Made by a program: the position numbers and the translations under genes | Shown here: positions 1 to 4,835 of the stretch, piece by piece | Position numbering within the stretch: position 1 is the stretch's first letter | Layout: every line of letters begins with the position of its first letter | DNA from: VFMC01 sp044359565 | GTDB lineage: Bacteria; Actinomycetota; Acidimicrobiia; Acidimicrobiales; Ilumatobacteraceae | DNA: 5,646 bases | NCBI GenBank assembly: GCA_044359565.1 | Contig: JBIKLX010000195.1 | Span: forward strand, 1 to 5,646 | Direction of reading: 5' to 3' | Notes under the pieces: model-generated | Databases searched by the model: none | What the model saw: the letters and a program-made list of their open reading frames with translations, nothing else | What the model was told of the DNA's origin: nothing

Positions 1-299
1 AAGCGGCCGATCAACTCAACCGCACCGTCACCCGCATCATGTCGCTGTCGGGCCTGCTCGATGCCGCACTCACCGCCAGCCTGGCGCAGATCTCGGTGCA
101 GCAGAACGAAGACATGCGCAAGATCAGCGCCTGGGTGGCCATCGCCGCCGTGCCCACGATGGTGGCCGGCATCTACGGCATGAACTTCGAGCACATGCCC
201 GAACTGGGCCACCCCGCCAGCTACCCGATCGTGATCGGCGGCATGGTGCTGGTGGCAGTGCTGATGTACCGGGCGTTCCGCAAGAGCGGCTGGTTGTAA
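1..299 (+). CDS. corA: CorA-type magnesium/divalent cation transporter, C-terminal fragment
   Basis: This is the 3' end of a gene whose start lies outside the window; the reading frame is open from base 3 to the TAA at 297-299 (98 codons). The product is the membrane part of a CorA-family channel, which moves Mg2+ (or Co2+/Ni2+) across the cytoplasmic membrane as a homopentamer. The fragment shows the end of the long stalk helix (an L-x-Q-N-E-D-M-R-K-I pattern before the membrane), a first transmembrane segment ending in the family signature Y-G-M-N-F (GMN codons at 177-185), a short loop with acidic residues (EHMPEL), and a second transmembrane segment near the C-terminus. The tail is short and basic (RAFRKSGWL), as expected for a cytoplasmic end. 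The N-terminal domain cannot be assessed, so substrate choice within the CorA/ZntB group is not resolved. It converges on smpB with only 21 bp between the stops. Confidence 0.9.
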   Translation, partial: AADQLNRTVTRIMSLSGLLDAALTASLAQISVQQNEDMRKISAWVAIAAVPTMVAGIYGMNFEHMPELGHPASYPIVIGGMVLVAVLMYRAFRKSGWL

Positions 300-320
300 G
301 CGCCGAGCGGCGTCGCGCCG
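300..320. terminator. short GC inverted repeat between convergent genes, possible weak bidirectional terminator
   Basis: The gap between the converging corA and smpB stops holds overlapping short inverted repeats: CGCCG-AG-CGGCG at 301-312 and GGCG-TCG-CGCC at 309-319. They could form alternative small hairpins in either transcript. There is no T-tract on either side, so a classical intrinsic terminator is not supported. In GC-rich DNA such repeats also arise by chance, and the call rests mainly on the convergent position. Confidence 0.25.
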
Positions 321-818
321 TCAGGCCATGCCCTTGCGCTGACGGCCGAGCGCCCGCTGGATCTCGCGCTGGCTGTCGCGCTCGGCGATGACCTGGCGCT
401 TGTCGGCCTTCTTGCGGCCCCGGCCCATGCCGATCTCGACCTTCACCCGGCCGTCTTTGAAGTACAGCGACAGCGGCACCATGGTGAGGTGCTCGCGCTT
501 GATCTCGGCTGCGATGCGCTCGATCTCGCGCCGGTGCAGCAGCAGCTTGCGGGCTCGGTTCGGGTCGTGCGCCCCCACCCCGTGAGCGAACTGGTAGGGC
601 GGGATGTGCATGCCGTCGAGCCACACCTGGCCCTGGATGATGCGGGCGAACGCGTCGGCGATCTGAACATGACCCTCGCGGAGGGCCTTCACCTCGCTGC
701 CGGTGAGCACGATGCCGCACTCGATCTCGTCGACGATGCCGTAGTCGTGCCGGGCGCGCCGATTGGTGGCGATGATCTTCCTTCCGGGGTTCTTCCCGTT
801 GTCTCGCGCGCCGGCCAT
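321..818 (-). CDS. smpB: SsrA-binding protein SmpB (trans-translation)
   Basis: SmpB binds the tRNA-like part of tmRNA and brings it to stalled ribosomes, so the unfinished protein is tagged for degradation and the ribosome freed. The 165-residue product matches the family's usual length of about 150-165. Visible family blocks, in order, are a basic N-terminus (KIIATNRRARHDY, residues 14-26), the OB-fold strand GIVLTGSEVKALREG (35-49), HIPPY (71-75), the DPNRARKLLLHRREI block (85-99), VPLSLYFKDGRVKVEIG (114-130), and the basic C-terminal tail starting at GRGRKKADKR (132-141), which forms a helix in the decoding centre. The ATG at 818 gives the expected N-terminus but has no clear Shine-Dalgarno sequence. 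It begins 12 nt after the stop of the upstream transporter gene, so the two are probably co-transcribed. No tmRNA gene (ssrA) is seen in the window. Confidence 0.97.
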   Translation of the reverse strand: MAGARDNGKNPGRKIIATNRRARHDYGIVDEIECGIVLTGSEVKALREGHVQIADAFARIIQGQVWLDGMHIPPYQFAHGVGAHDPNRARKLLLHRREIERIAAEIKREHLTMVPLSLYFKDGRVKVEIGMGRGRKKADKRQVIAERDSQREIQRALGRQRKGMA

Positions 819-830
819 GGGCCGATCACG

Positions 831-1655
831 CTACCGGGCCGCCACCAACAGGATCAGCCCGCACAGCACCACCGTCGCAGCCACCATGCGGCGGCGGCCG
901 CCCTCCTCGCCCAGCATGCGGCTACCGGCAAAGGCCGCGATCAGCACGCTCGACTCGCGAATGGCGGTGACGTAGCCCACGGGCGCCAGCCGCCAGGCCA
1001 GTTGCACCATGCCGTAGGTGATGCACGACACGATGCCCACCACCGTGTACCGCTTCCAGTTGGCCCGCAGCGCGACGGTCATCACCGGTCGGCGGCCCGT
1101 GGCGAGGCAGAACGTGGTGAGCACCGCCCCCGTCGAGGCGAACGAGGCCAGCGTGTAGAGGGGAGTGTCGGCGGTGCGGATGCCCTTCGCGTCGGTGATC
1201 GAGTACACGCCGATGGTCAGCGCCACTGTCAACGCCGCTGCCACCTCGGGGCCGCGGGCTCGGCCGGCCAGCAGGAACAGGCCCAGGGCCACGGTGACCA
1301 CGGCGGTGAACGACAGCCAGCCCAGGTCGTCGCCCAGCAGCAGCACGCCACCGATGGCCGCCAGCAACGCGCCCCCACCGCGGGCCATCGGGTAGACGAG
1401 CGAGAAGTCGCCGTGGTCGTACGCGCGGGCGAGGAACCAGCAGTAGGGGAGGTGCACCAGACCCGAGGCGCCGGCCCACAGCCAGGCCGAGGCGGGCAGC
1501 TCGCCGAGCAGCAGCAACAGCACCAGCGAGATGGCACCGGCGATGGAGAACTGGCCCCACAGGGCGAGGAACCGGTCGCCGCTCTGCTTCACCGACAGGT
1601 TCCACCCGGCATGCAGCACCGCCGCGCCGAGGGCGAGCAGGGTGGCGGTCAGCAC
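831..1655 (-). CDS. EamA/DMT-superfamily membrane transporter
   Basis: This is a polytopic inner-membrane protein of the drug/metabolite transporter superfamily (EamA type), which exports or exchanges small metabolites; the substrate cannot be told from sequence. With the GTG start at 1655 it has 274 residues and about ten hydrophobic segments arranged as two repeats, the normal family layout. The N-terminus (TATLLALGAAVLHAGWNL) is a typical first EamA helix with the A-x-x-H-A-x-W-N pattern. Each half ends with the family's G-(D/E)-(D/E) turn before its last helix: LLLGDDLGW in the first repeat and MLGEEGGRRR in the second. The frame stays open upstream to a TTG at 1721, but that extension (RRWPGPASLGPGERR) is polar and unlike the family. 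GTG 1655 is preceded by GGAGGG (minus strand, 1675-1670), though with a long 14-nt spacer, so the start is only moderately certain. It precedes smpB and diverges from mec. Confidence 0.85.
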   Translation of the reverse strand: MLTATLLALGAAVLHAGWNLSVKQSGDRFLALWGQFSIAGAISLVLLLLLGELPASAWLWAGASGLVHLPYCWFLARAYDHGDFSLVYPMARGGGALLAAIGGVLLLGDDLGWLSFTAVVTVALGLFLLAGRARGPEVAAALTVALTIGVYSITDAKGIRTADTPLYTLASFASTGAVLTTFCLATGRRPVMTVALRANWKRYTVVGIVSCITYGMVQLAWRLAPVGYVTAIRESSVLIAAFAGSRMLGEEGGRRRMVAATVVLCGLILLVAAR

Positions 1656-1749
1656 TGGCCCGACGTTAACCCTCCGTTCACCTGGCCCCAGCGATGCCGG
1701 ACCGGGCCACCGGCGACACAACCGGCGTCAGGCACTACTCTGCAGCGCC
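1656..1749. promoter_or_regulatory. divergent intergenic region between the EamA transporter and mec
   Basis: This 94-bp non-coding gap must hold the promoters for both divergent units unless the transporter start is further upstream. On the plus strand a plausible promoter for mec is visible (listed separately). On the minus strand only the GGAGGG Shine-Dalgarno candidate (1675-1670) before the transporter is clear; I could not pick out a convincing minus-strand -10 element. Confidence 0.5.
1713..1741 (+). promoter_or_regulatory. candidate sigma70-type promoter for mec, giving a leaderless mRNA
   Basis: GCGACA at 1713-1718 matches four of six bases of the TTGACA -35 box. A 17-bp spacer follows, then TACTCT at 1736-1741, which fits the actinobacterial TAnnnT -10 pattern. 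Transcription would start around 1748-1750, that is at the GTG codon at 1750. This supports a leaderless transcript and explains why mec has no Shine-Dalgarno sequence. It is a pattern match only, with no direct evidence for the transcription start. Confidence 0.45.
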
Positions 1750-2157
1750 GTGCAGCATCCGCCCCTCATGTTCCCATCAGCAGCGTTCGCCGCGATGATC
1801 GGCCACATGTACGACGGCTACCCGCTCGAAGCGTGCGGCCTCCTGGTGGGCCGCGGCAGCCGGGTCAGCCGGTTCGTGCCGTGCACCAACCTCGCCGCCT
1901 CGGCGAAGCTGTACACGATCGACCCCAAGCAGCATCTGCGGGCCGAGCGCGAGGCCGACGACGAGGGCCTCGAGGTGATCGGCGTGGTGCACAGCCACAC
2001 CCACAGCGAGCCGTACCCCAGCCCCACCGACGTGGCGCAGGCCCCCGACCCGGGCTGGCACTACGTGATCGTCAGCCTGAAGCGGGGCGCGCCCGAGAGC
2101 CGCAGCTACCGCATTGTCGATGGTCACATCAGTGAAGAGCCGATCGGCATCGCCTGA
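1750..2157 (+). CDS. mec: Mec-type JAMM/M67 metallopeptidase (CysO-cysteine peptidase-like)
   Basis: This is a small zinc-dependent JAMM (Mov34/MPN) peptidase. In M. tuberculosis its relative Mec cuts the CysO-cysteine adduct to release free cysteine in the cytoplasm. Numbered from the GTG at 1750 (135 residues), the catalytic glutamate is E27 in P-L-E-A-C-G-L-L. The zinc ligands are H81, H83 and D94 in a full H-S-H...S-x-x-D motif, with the oxyanion serine at S91. The C-terminal stretch SYRIVDGHISEEP closely resembles mycobacterial Mec as I recall it. An in-frame ATG at 1768 would give 129 residues. I prefer GTG 1750 because it keeps the first beta strand (residues before PSAAF) and coincides with the start point predicted from TACTCT. 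Neither start has a Shine-Dalgarno. The adjacent cysM supports a role in cysteine synthesis, but the expected protein substrate CysO is not encoded here, so the true substrate is open. Confidence 0.88.
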   Translation: MQHPPLMFPSAAFAAMIGHMYDGYPLEACGLLVGRGSRVSRFVPCTNLAASAKLYTIDPKQHLRAEREADDEGLEVIGVVHSHTHSEPYPSPTDVAQAPDPGWHYVIVSLKRGAPESRSYRIVDGHISEEPIGIA

Positions 2158-2167
2158 CGGCGGATCC

Positions 2168-2185
2168 GTCGACTAGATTGTCGAC
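2168..2185. promoter_or_regulatory. inverted repeat around a candidate -10 box upstream of cysM
   Basis: The 18-bp element GTCGACTAGATTGTCGAC carries two GTCGAC palindromes flanking TAGATT at 2174-2179. TAGATT fits the TAnnnT -10 pattern, which would place a start near 2186 and leave a 5' leader of roughly 135 nt before the cysM start at 2322. No good -35 box lies at 16-18 bp spacing. The symmetrical arms around the -10 look like a place where a repressor could bind, but this is inference; the palindrome GTCGAC is not rare in GC-rich actinobacterial DNA. Confidence 0.35.
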
Positions 2186-2242
2186 TGATCCGATCTGATT
2201 TATCCACCAGATCCGGGTTTTCGGAATGAAGTCGCTCGAGAC

Positions 2243-2247
2243 GGAGG
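2243..2247 (+). promoter_or_regulatory. second Shine-Dalgarno candidate, upstream of an earlier in-frame cysM start
   Basis: GGAGG lies 11 nt before an ATG at 2259 that is in frame with cysM with no stop between. If used, it would add 21 mostly polar residues (beginning MSVLETPVAATT) to the enzyme's N-terminus. The stronger AAGGAGG site at 2307-2313 lies inside this stretch and argues for the later start. Confidence 0.3.
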
Positions 2248-2306
2248 TTGTGCCAGCCATGTCGGTGCTCGAAACCCCCGTTGCTGCCACCACCGCACAC
2301 CCTCGG

Positions 2307-2313
2307 AAGGAGG
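2307..2313 (+). promoter_or_regulatory. Shine-Dalgarno site that sets the cysM start
   Basis: AAGGAGG, a near-perfect anti-16S match, sits 8 nt before the ATG at 2322. The protein starting there (MIPATSVLDLIGNTP) begins just where cysteine synthases usually begin, so this site decides the start over the open frame further upstream. Confidence 0.8.
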
Positions 2314-2321
2314 CTGACGCC

Positions 2322-3272
2322 ATGATCCCCGCCACCAGCGTGCTCGACCTGATCGGCAACACCCCGATGGTCGATGTCAGCCAGCTGTCGCCCAACCCCA
2401 ACGTGCGCATCATCGCCAAGCTCGAGAACCAGAACCCGTTCGGGTCGGTGAAGGACCGCATCGCCAAGGCGATGATCGAGCAGGCCGAGAAAGATGGCCG
2501 CCTGCAGCCGGGCCAGACCATCATCGAGCCGTCGTCGGGCAACACCGGTATCGCCCTGGCCGCGATCGCCCAGATGAAGGGCTATCCGATCAAGATCCTC
2601 ATGCCCACCAGCGTGTCGATCGAACGGCGCCAGATGCTCGAGGTGTTCGGGGCCGAGCTGATCCTCACCCCGGGCGAGGAGGGCAGCAACGGTGCGGTGC
2701 GCCGGGCCCAGGAGATGGCCGCCGCCCATCCCGAATGGTGCTTCCTCTACCAGTACGGCAACGACGCCAACCCCACCGCGCACTATGAGGGCACGGGCCC
2801 CGAGATCATGCGCGACTGCCCCGAGATCACCCACTTCGTCGCCGGCCTCGGCACCAGCGGCACCCTCATGGGTACCGGTCGGTACCTGAAGGAGCACAAG
2901 GCCGGGGTGAAGATCATTGCCATCGAGCCGCCGCTCGGCGAGCGGGTGGAGGGTCTGCGCAACCTCGACGACGGCTACATCCCACCGGTGTTCGAGCAGT
3001 GGTACGGCTTCGATCTGCTCGACCGCAAGCGCGTGGTGCGTCCCCGCGAAAGCATCGAATGGACCCGCCGCCTCGTGCGCGAGGCCGGCATCTTCGCCGG
3101 TATCTCGGCCGGCGCGGCGTTGGCGGGTGCCGCCAAGGTGGCCAGCGAGATCGACGAGGGCACCATCGTGTTCATCGTGTGCGACGGCGGCTGGAAGTAC
3201 CTCTCCACTGGCGCCTACACCGACGACCTCGACGAGGCCGAGAGCAAGGCCGAGAAGATCATCTACTTCTGA
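2322..3272 (+). CDS. cysM: CysM-type PLP-dependent cysteine synthase (O-phosphoserine sulfhydrylase-like)
   Basis: This is a cytoplasmic fold-type II PLP enzyme that makes L-cysteine by beta-replacement on an activated serine. The 316-residue product starts with the family's S-V-L-D-L-I-G-N-T-P and has the Schiff-base lysine K44 in N-P-F-G-S-V-K-D-R, the substrate loop SSGNTG (71-76) and the PLP-phosphate loop GLGTSGT (175-181). Stretches such as LYQYGN, THFVAGLGTSGTLMGTGR, GIFAGIS and GWKYLSTGAY resemble M. tuberculosis CysM. R213 in G-L-R-N aligns with Mtb Arg220, the residue linked to O-phosphoserine preference. In that organism the sulfur donor is thiocarboxylated CysO; upstream mec supports the same route, but cysO is missing here. 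The start follows AAGGAGG at 2307-2313; earlier in-frame ATGs at 2226 and 2259 would add 32 or 21 residues. The MerR gene follows after 2 nt. A cystathionine beta-synthase or plain O-acetylserine activity cannot be excluded. Confidence 0.92.
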   Translation: MIPATSVLDLIGNTPMVDVSQLSPNPNVRIIAKLENQNPFGSVKDRIAKAMIEQAEKDGRLQPGQTIIEPSSGNTGIALAAIAQMKGYPIKILMPTSVSIERRQMLEVFGAELILTPGEEGSNGAVRRAQEMAAAHPEWCFLYQYGNDANPTAHYEGTGPEIMRDCPEITHFVAGLGTSGTLMGTGRYLKEHKAGVKIIAIEPPLGERVEGLRNLDDGYIPPVFEQWYGFDLLDRKRVVRPRESIEWTRRLVREAGIFAGISAGAALAGAAKVASEIDEGTIVFIVCDGGWKYLSTGAYTDDLDEAESKAEKIIYF

Positions 3273-3274
3273 CC

Positions 3275-3919
3275 GTGAGGATCGCCGCACTCAGCGCCGC
3301 CACCGGCGTGAACGTCGCGACGCTGAAGTACTACCTCCGCGAGGGGCTGCTGCACGCGGGCGCGGCGACGGCAGTGAACCAGGCGCAGTACGACGACACG
3401 CATGTGCGCCGGGTGAAGCTCGTCCGGGCGCTCGTCGACCTCGGTCGTCTGAGTATCGCCGAGGTCCGCGAGGTGCTGGCTGCGGTCGACGACGAGGCGC
3501 AGTCGCTGCACGAGGCGTTCGGCGCCGCACAAGACGCCATGGCCACCGAGGTGTCGAGCGACAGTGAGTGGCTCGACGCGGCGCTCGCATCGGTCGACGC
3601 CTTCTTGGTGCGCAACGACCTGGACGTGCGACCCGAGTCGCCGATGCGGGCCATGCTGGCCGAGACACTGGTGTGGCTCACCGAGTTCGGCTGGGGCCTG
3701 CCCGGCATCGTGGTCGACGCCGCCGTGTTCGACTCGTTGGTGCCCGGCCTGAAGGAACAGGCCGAGTTCGAGATCTCGGTGGTGCCGCCCGACACCGACC
3801 GCACCGCACAGGTGGAGTTCACGGTGGTGGGCACGATGGTGTTCGAGGTGGCCGCCGCGGCCATCCGTCGCATGGCGCTGGAGGATGCCAGCGCGAAGCG
3901 GTTCGGGCCACGCGGCTGA
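3275..3919 (+). CDS. MerR-family transcriptional regulator, ligand unknown
   Basis: This is a DNA-binding regulator of the MerR family, 214 residues from a GTG start. The N-terminal winged helix-turn-helix is clear: RIAALSAATGVNVATLKYY (residues 2-20) followed by LREGLL, then the second recognition segment QYDDTHVRRVKLVRALVDLG and a long dimerisation helix beginning at SIAEVREVL. The C-terminal part (about residues 80-214) is mostly helical, resembles no effector domain I can name, and ends with VFEVAAAAIRRMALEDASAKRFG. The whole protein has no cysteine, so a metal- or thiol-sensing site like that of MerR, CueR or SoxR is unlikely. The GTG lies 2 nt after the cysM stop and has no good Shine-Dalgarno, which suggests co-transcription and translational coupling with cysM. 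Control of the sulfur genes or of itself is an inference from position only. Confidence 0.88.
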   Translation: MRIAALSAATGVNVATLKYYLREGLLHAGAATAVNQAQYDDTHVRRVKLVRALVDLGRLSIAEVREVLAAVDDEAQSLHEAFGAAQDAMATEVSSDSEWLDAALASVDAFLVRNDLDVRPESPMRAMLAETLVWLTEFGWGLPGIVVDAAVFDSLVPGLKEQAEFEISVVPPDTDRTAQVEFTVVGTMVFEVAAAAIRRMALEDASAKRFGPRG

Positions 3920-3934
3920 GCGGCACCCGCCGCG
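3911..3934 (+). terminator. inverted repeat at the end of the merR gene, possible weak terminator
   Basis: CGCGGC at 3911-3916 pairs perfectly with GCCGCG at 3929-3934 across a 12-nt loop that contains the merR stop codon. A smaller alternative hairpin, GCGG-CAC-CCGC, lies at 3920-3930. There is no following T-tract. The repeat lies just upstream of the candidate murI promoter, which would fit the end of the cysM-merR unit, but chance is a real alternative at this GC content. Confidence 0.22.
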
Positions 3935-3944
3935 CGCCGAGCGG

Positions 3945-3950
3945 TAGGGT
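3945..3950 (+). promoter_or_regulatory. candidate -10 box for murI, near-leaderless start
   Basis: TAGGGT fits the actinobacterial TAnnnT -10 pattern and ends 10 nt before the murI ATG at 3961. Transcription would begin only a few bases before the start codon. No Shine-Dalgarno precedes that ATG, which agrees with a leaderless or near-leaderless message. No convincing -35 box is visible. Confidence 0.4.
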
Positions 3951-3960
3951 GGCCCACGTC

Positions 3961-4809
3961 ATGGACGCAGCCGCCGCACCCGACGACCGGCCGATCGGCA
4001 TGTTCGACAGCGGCTTCGGCGGCCTCACCGTGGCCCGGGCCGTCATCGACCTGCTGCCGCACGAACACCTCGTCTACGTCGGCGACACCGGGCGCTACCC
4101 GTACGGTTCGAAGCCCCAGGCCGACGTGGCGCGCTACGCCCGCCAGATCGCCAGGTGGCTCATCGACGAGCACGACGCGAAGGTGATCGTGGTGGCGTGC
4201 AACACGGCGGCATCGGCGGTCGACCTGGCCGCCGAACTGCCGGTGCCCGTGATCGGCGTCATCGAGCCCGGCGCCCGGGCGCTGGTGCGGGCCACTCGCT
4301 CCGGTGCGGTTGGAGTGATCGGCACCGTGGGCACGGTGGGATCCGGCTCGTATCAGCGCGGTGTTGCTACCGCGGTGCGGGCGGCCACGGCCGACGGTGC
4401 GGCACTCCCCGAGATCGACCTCACCTGTGCCGCCTGTCCGGGCTTCGTCGAGTTCGTCGAGCGCGGCGTCACGAGCGGCGACGAGATCACCCTGCTCGCC
4501 GAGCGGCTGTTGGCACCCGTGGTCGAGGCCAAGGTCGACACCCTGCTGCTCGGCTGCACGCACTACCCGTATCTCGCCCGGGTGATCGGCGAGGTGATGG
4601 GCCGTGAGGTGGTGCTGGTGTCGTCGGCCGACGAGACCGCCTTCGAACTGTCGCGGCTGTTGGCCGACCGCGGCCTCGCCCGTCCGGCCACGGCCACGCC
4701 CGGCACCCATCGCTTCGTCTCGTCGGGCGATGTCGACTGGTTCCGAGCCCTCGGCCGGCGCCTGCTCGGCCCCGAACTCGCCAGCGTCGAACACGTCGTG
4801 TTCGACTGA
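3961..4809 (+). CDS. murI: glutamate racemase
   Basis: MurI interconverts L- and D-glutamate in the cytoplasm without a cofactor and supplies D-glutamate for the peptidoglycan stem peptide. The 282-residue product is of normal length (about 260-285). It begins with the family hallmark IGMFDSGFGGLTV (residues 12-24), whose D16 and S17 shape the active site. The two catalytic cysteines are present: C80 in V-A-C-N-T-A-A and C199 in L-G-C-T-H-Y-P, with H201 next to the second. YVGDTGRYPYGSK is the conserved substrate-pocket segment. ATG 3961 is the natural start; the frame stays open upstream but there it only shadows merR. The gene appears to have its own near-leaderless promoter, and rph follows after 26 nt. 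The murI-rph neighbourhood matches mycobacteria, except that the gene lying between them there (Rv1339) is missing. Confidence 0.97.
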   Translation: MDAAAAPDDRPIGMFDSGFGGLTVARAVIDLLPHEHLVYVGDTGRYPYGSKPQADVARYARQIARWLIDEHDAKVIVVACNTAASAVDLAAELPVPVIGVIEPGARALVRATRSGAVGVIGTVGTVGSGSYQRGVATAVRAATADGAALPEIDLTCAACPGFVEFVERGVTSGDEITLLAERLLAPVVEAKVDTLLLGCTHYPYLARVIGEVMGREVVLVSSADETAFELSRLLADRGLARPATATPGTHRFVSSGDVDWFRALGRRLLGPELASVEHVVFD

Positions 4810-4824
4810 GACCTTCCAACAACC

Positions 4825-4829
4825 AGGAG
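4825..4829 (+). promoter_or_regulatory. Shine-Dalgarno site of rph
   Basis: AGGAG lies 6 nt before the ATG at 4836, in the 26-nt gap after murI. Together with the conserved N-terminus it fixes the rph start. No separate promoter is obvious in the gap, so rph is probably read from the murI promoter. Confidence 0.75.
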
Positions 4830-4835
4830 ATCCCT

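Noticed and set aside
489..2135. A 548-codon open frame on the plus strand
   Set aside because: It overlaps smpB, the transporter and mec in other frames. Its translation is a low-complexity mix of Arg, His, Gln, Gly and Ala with no domain, typical of a shadow frame in GC-rich DNA.
2212..2225. TCCG-GGTTTT-CGGA considered as a mec terminator
   Set aside because: The stem is only 4 bp and the T-run lies in the loop rather than after the stem, so it would not act as an intrinsic terminator.
2226..2321. A short frame between mec and cysM considered as a remnant cysO or a cysteine-responsive leader peptide
   Set aside because: It has no Gly-Gly end, no ThiS/MoaD-like pattern and no cysteine codons, and it runs in frame into cysM without a stop, so it is neither a separate carrier nor a standard attenuator peptide.
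2124..3290. A 388-codon open frame on the minus strand opposite cysM
   Set aside because: It is antisense to a full-length cysteine synthase, has no recognisable domain, and its length is explained by codon bias in the real gene.
3331..4794. A 487-codon open frame on the minus strand opposite merR and murI
   Set aside because: It lies antisense to two genes with intact family motifs. The translation has no recognisable motif and shows the biased composition of an antisense shadow.
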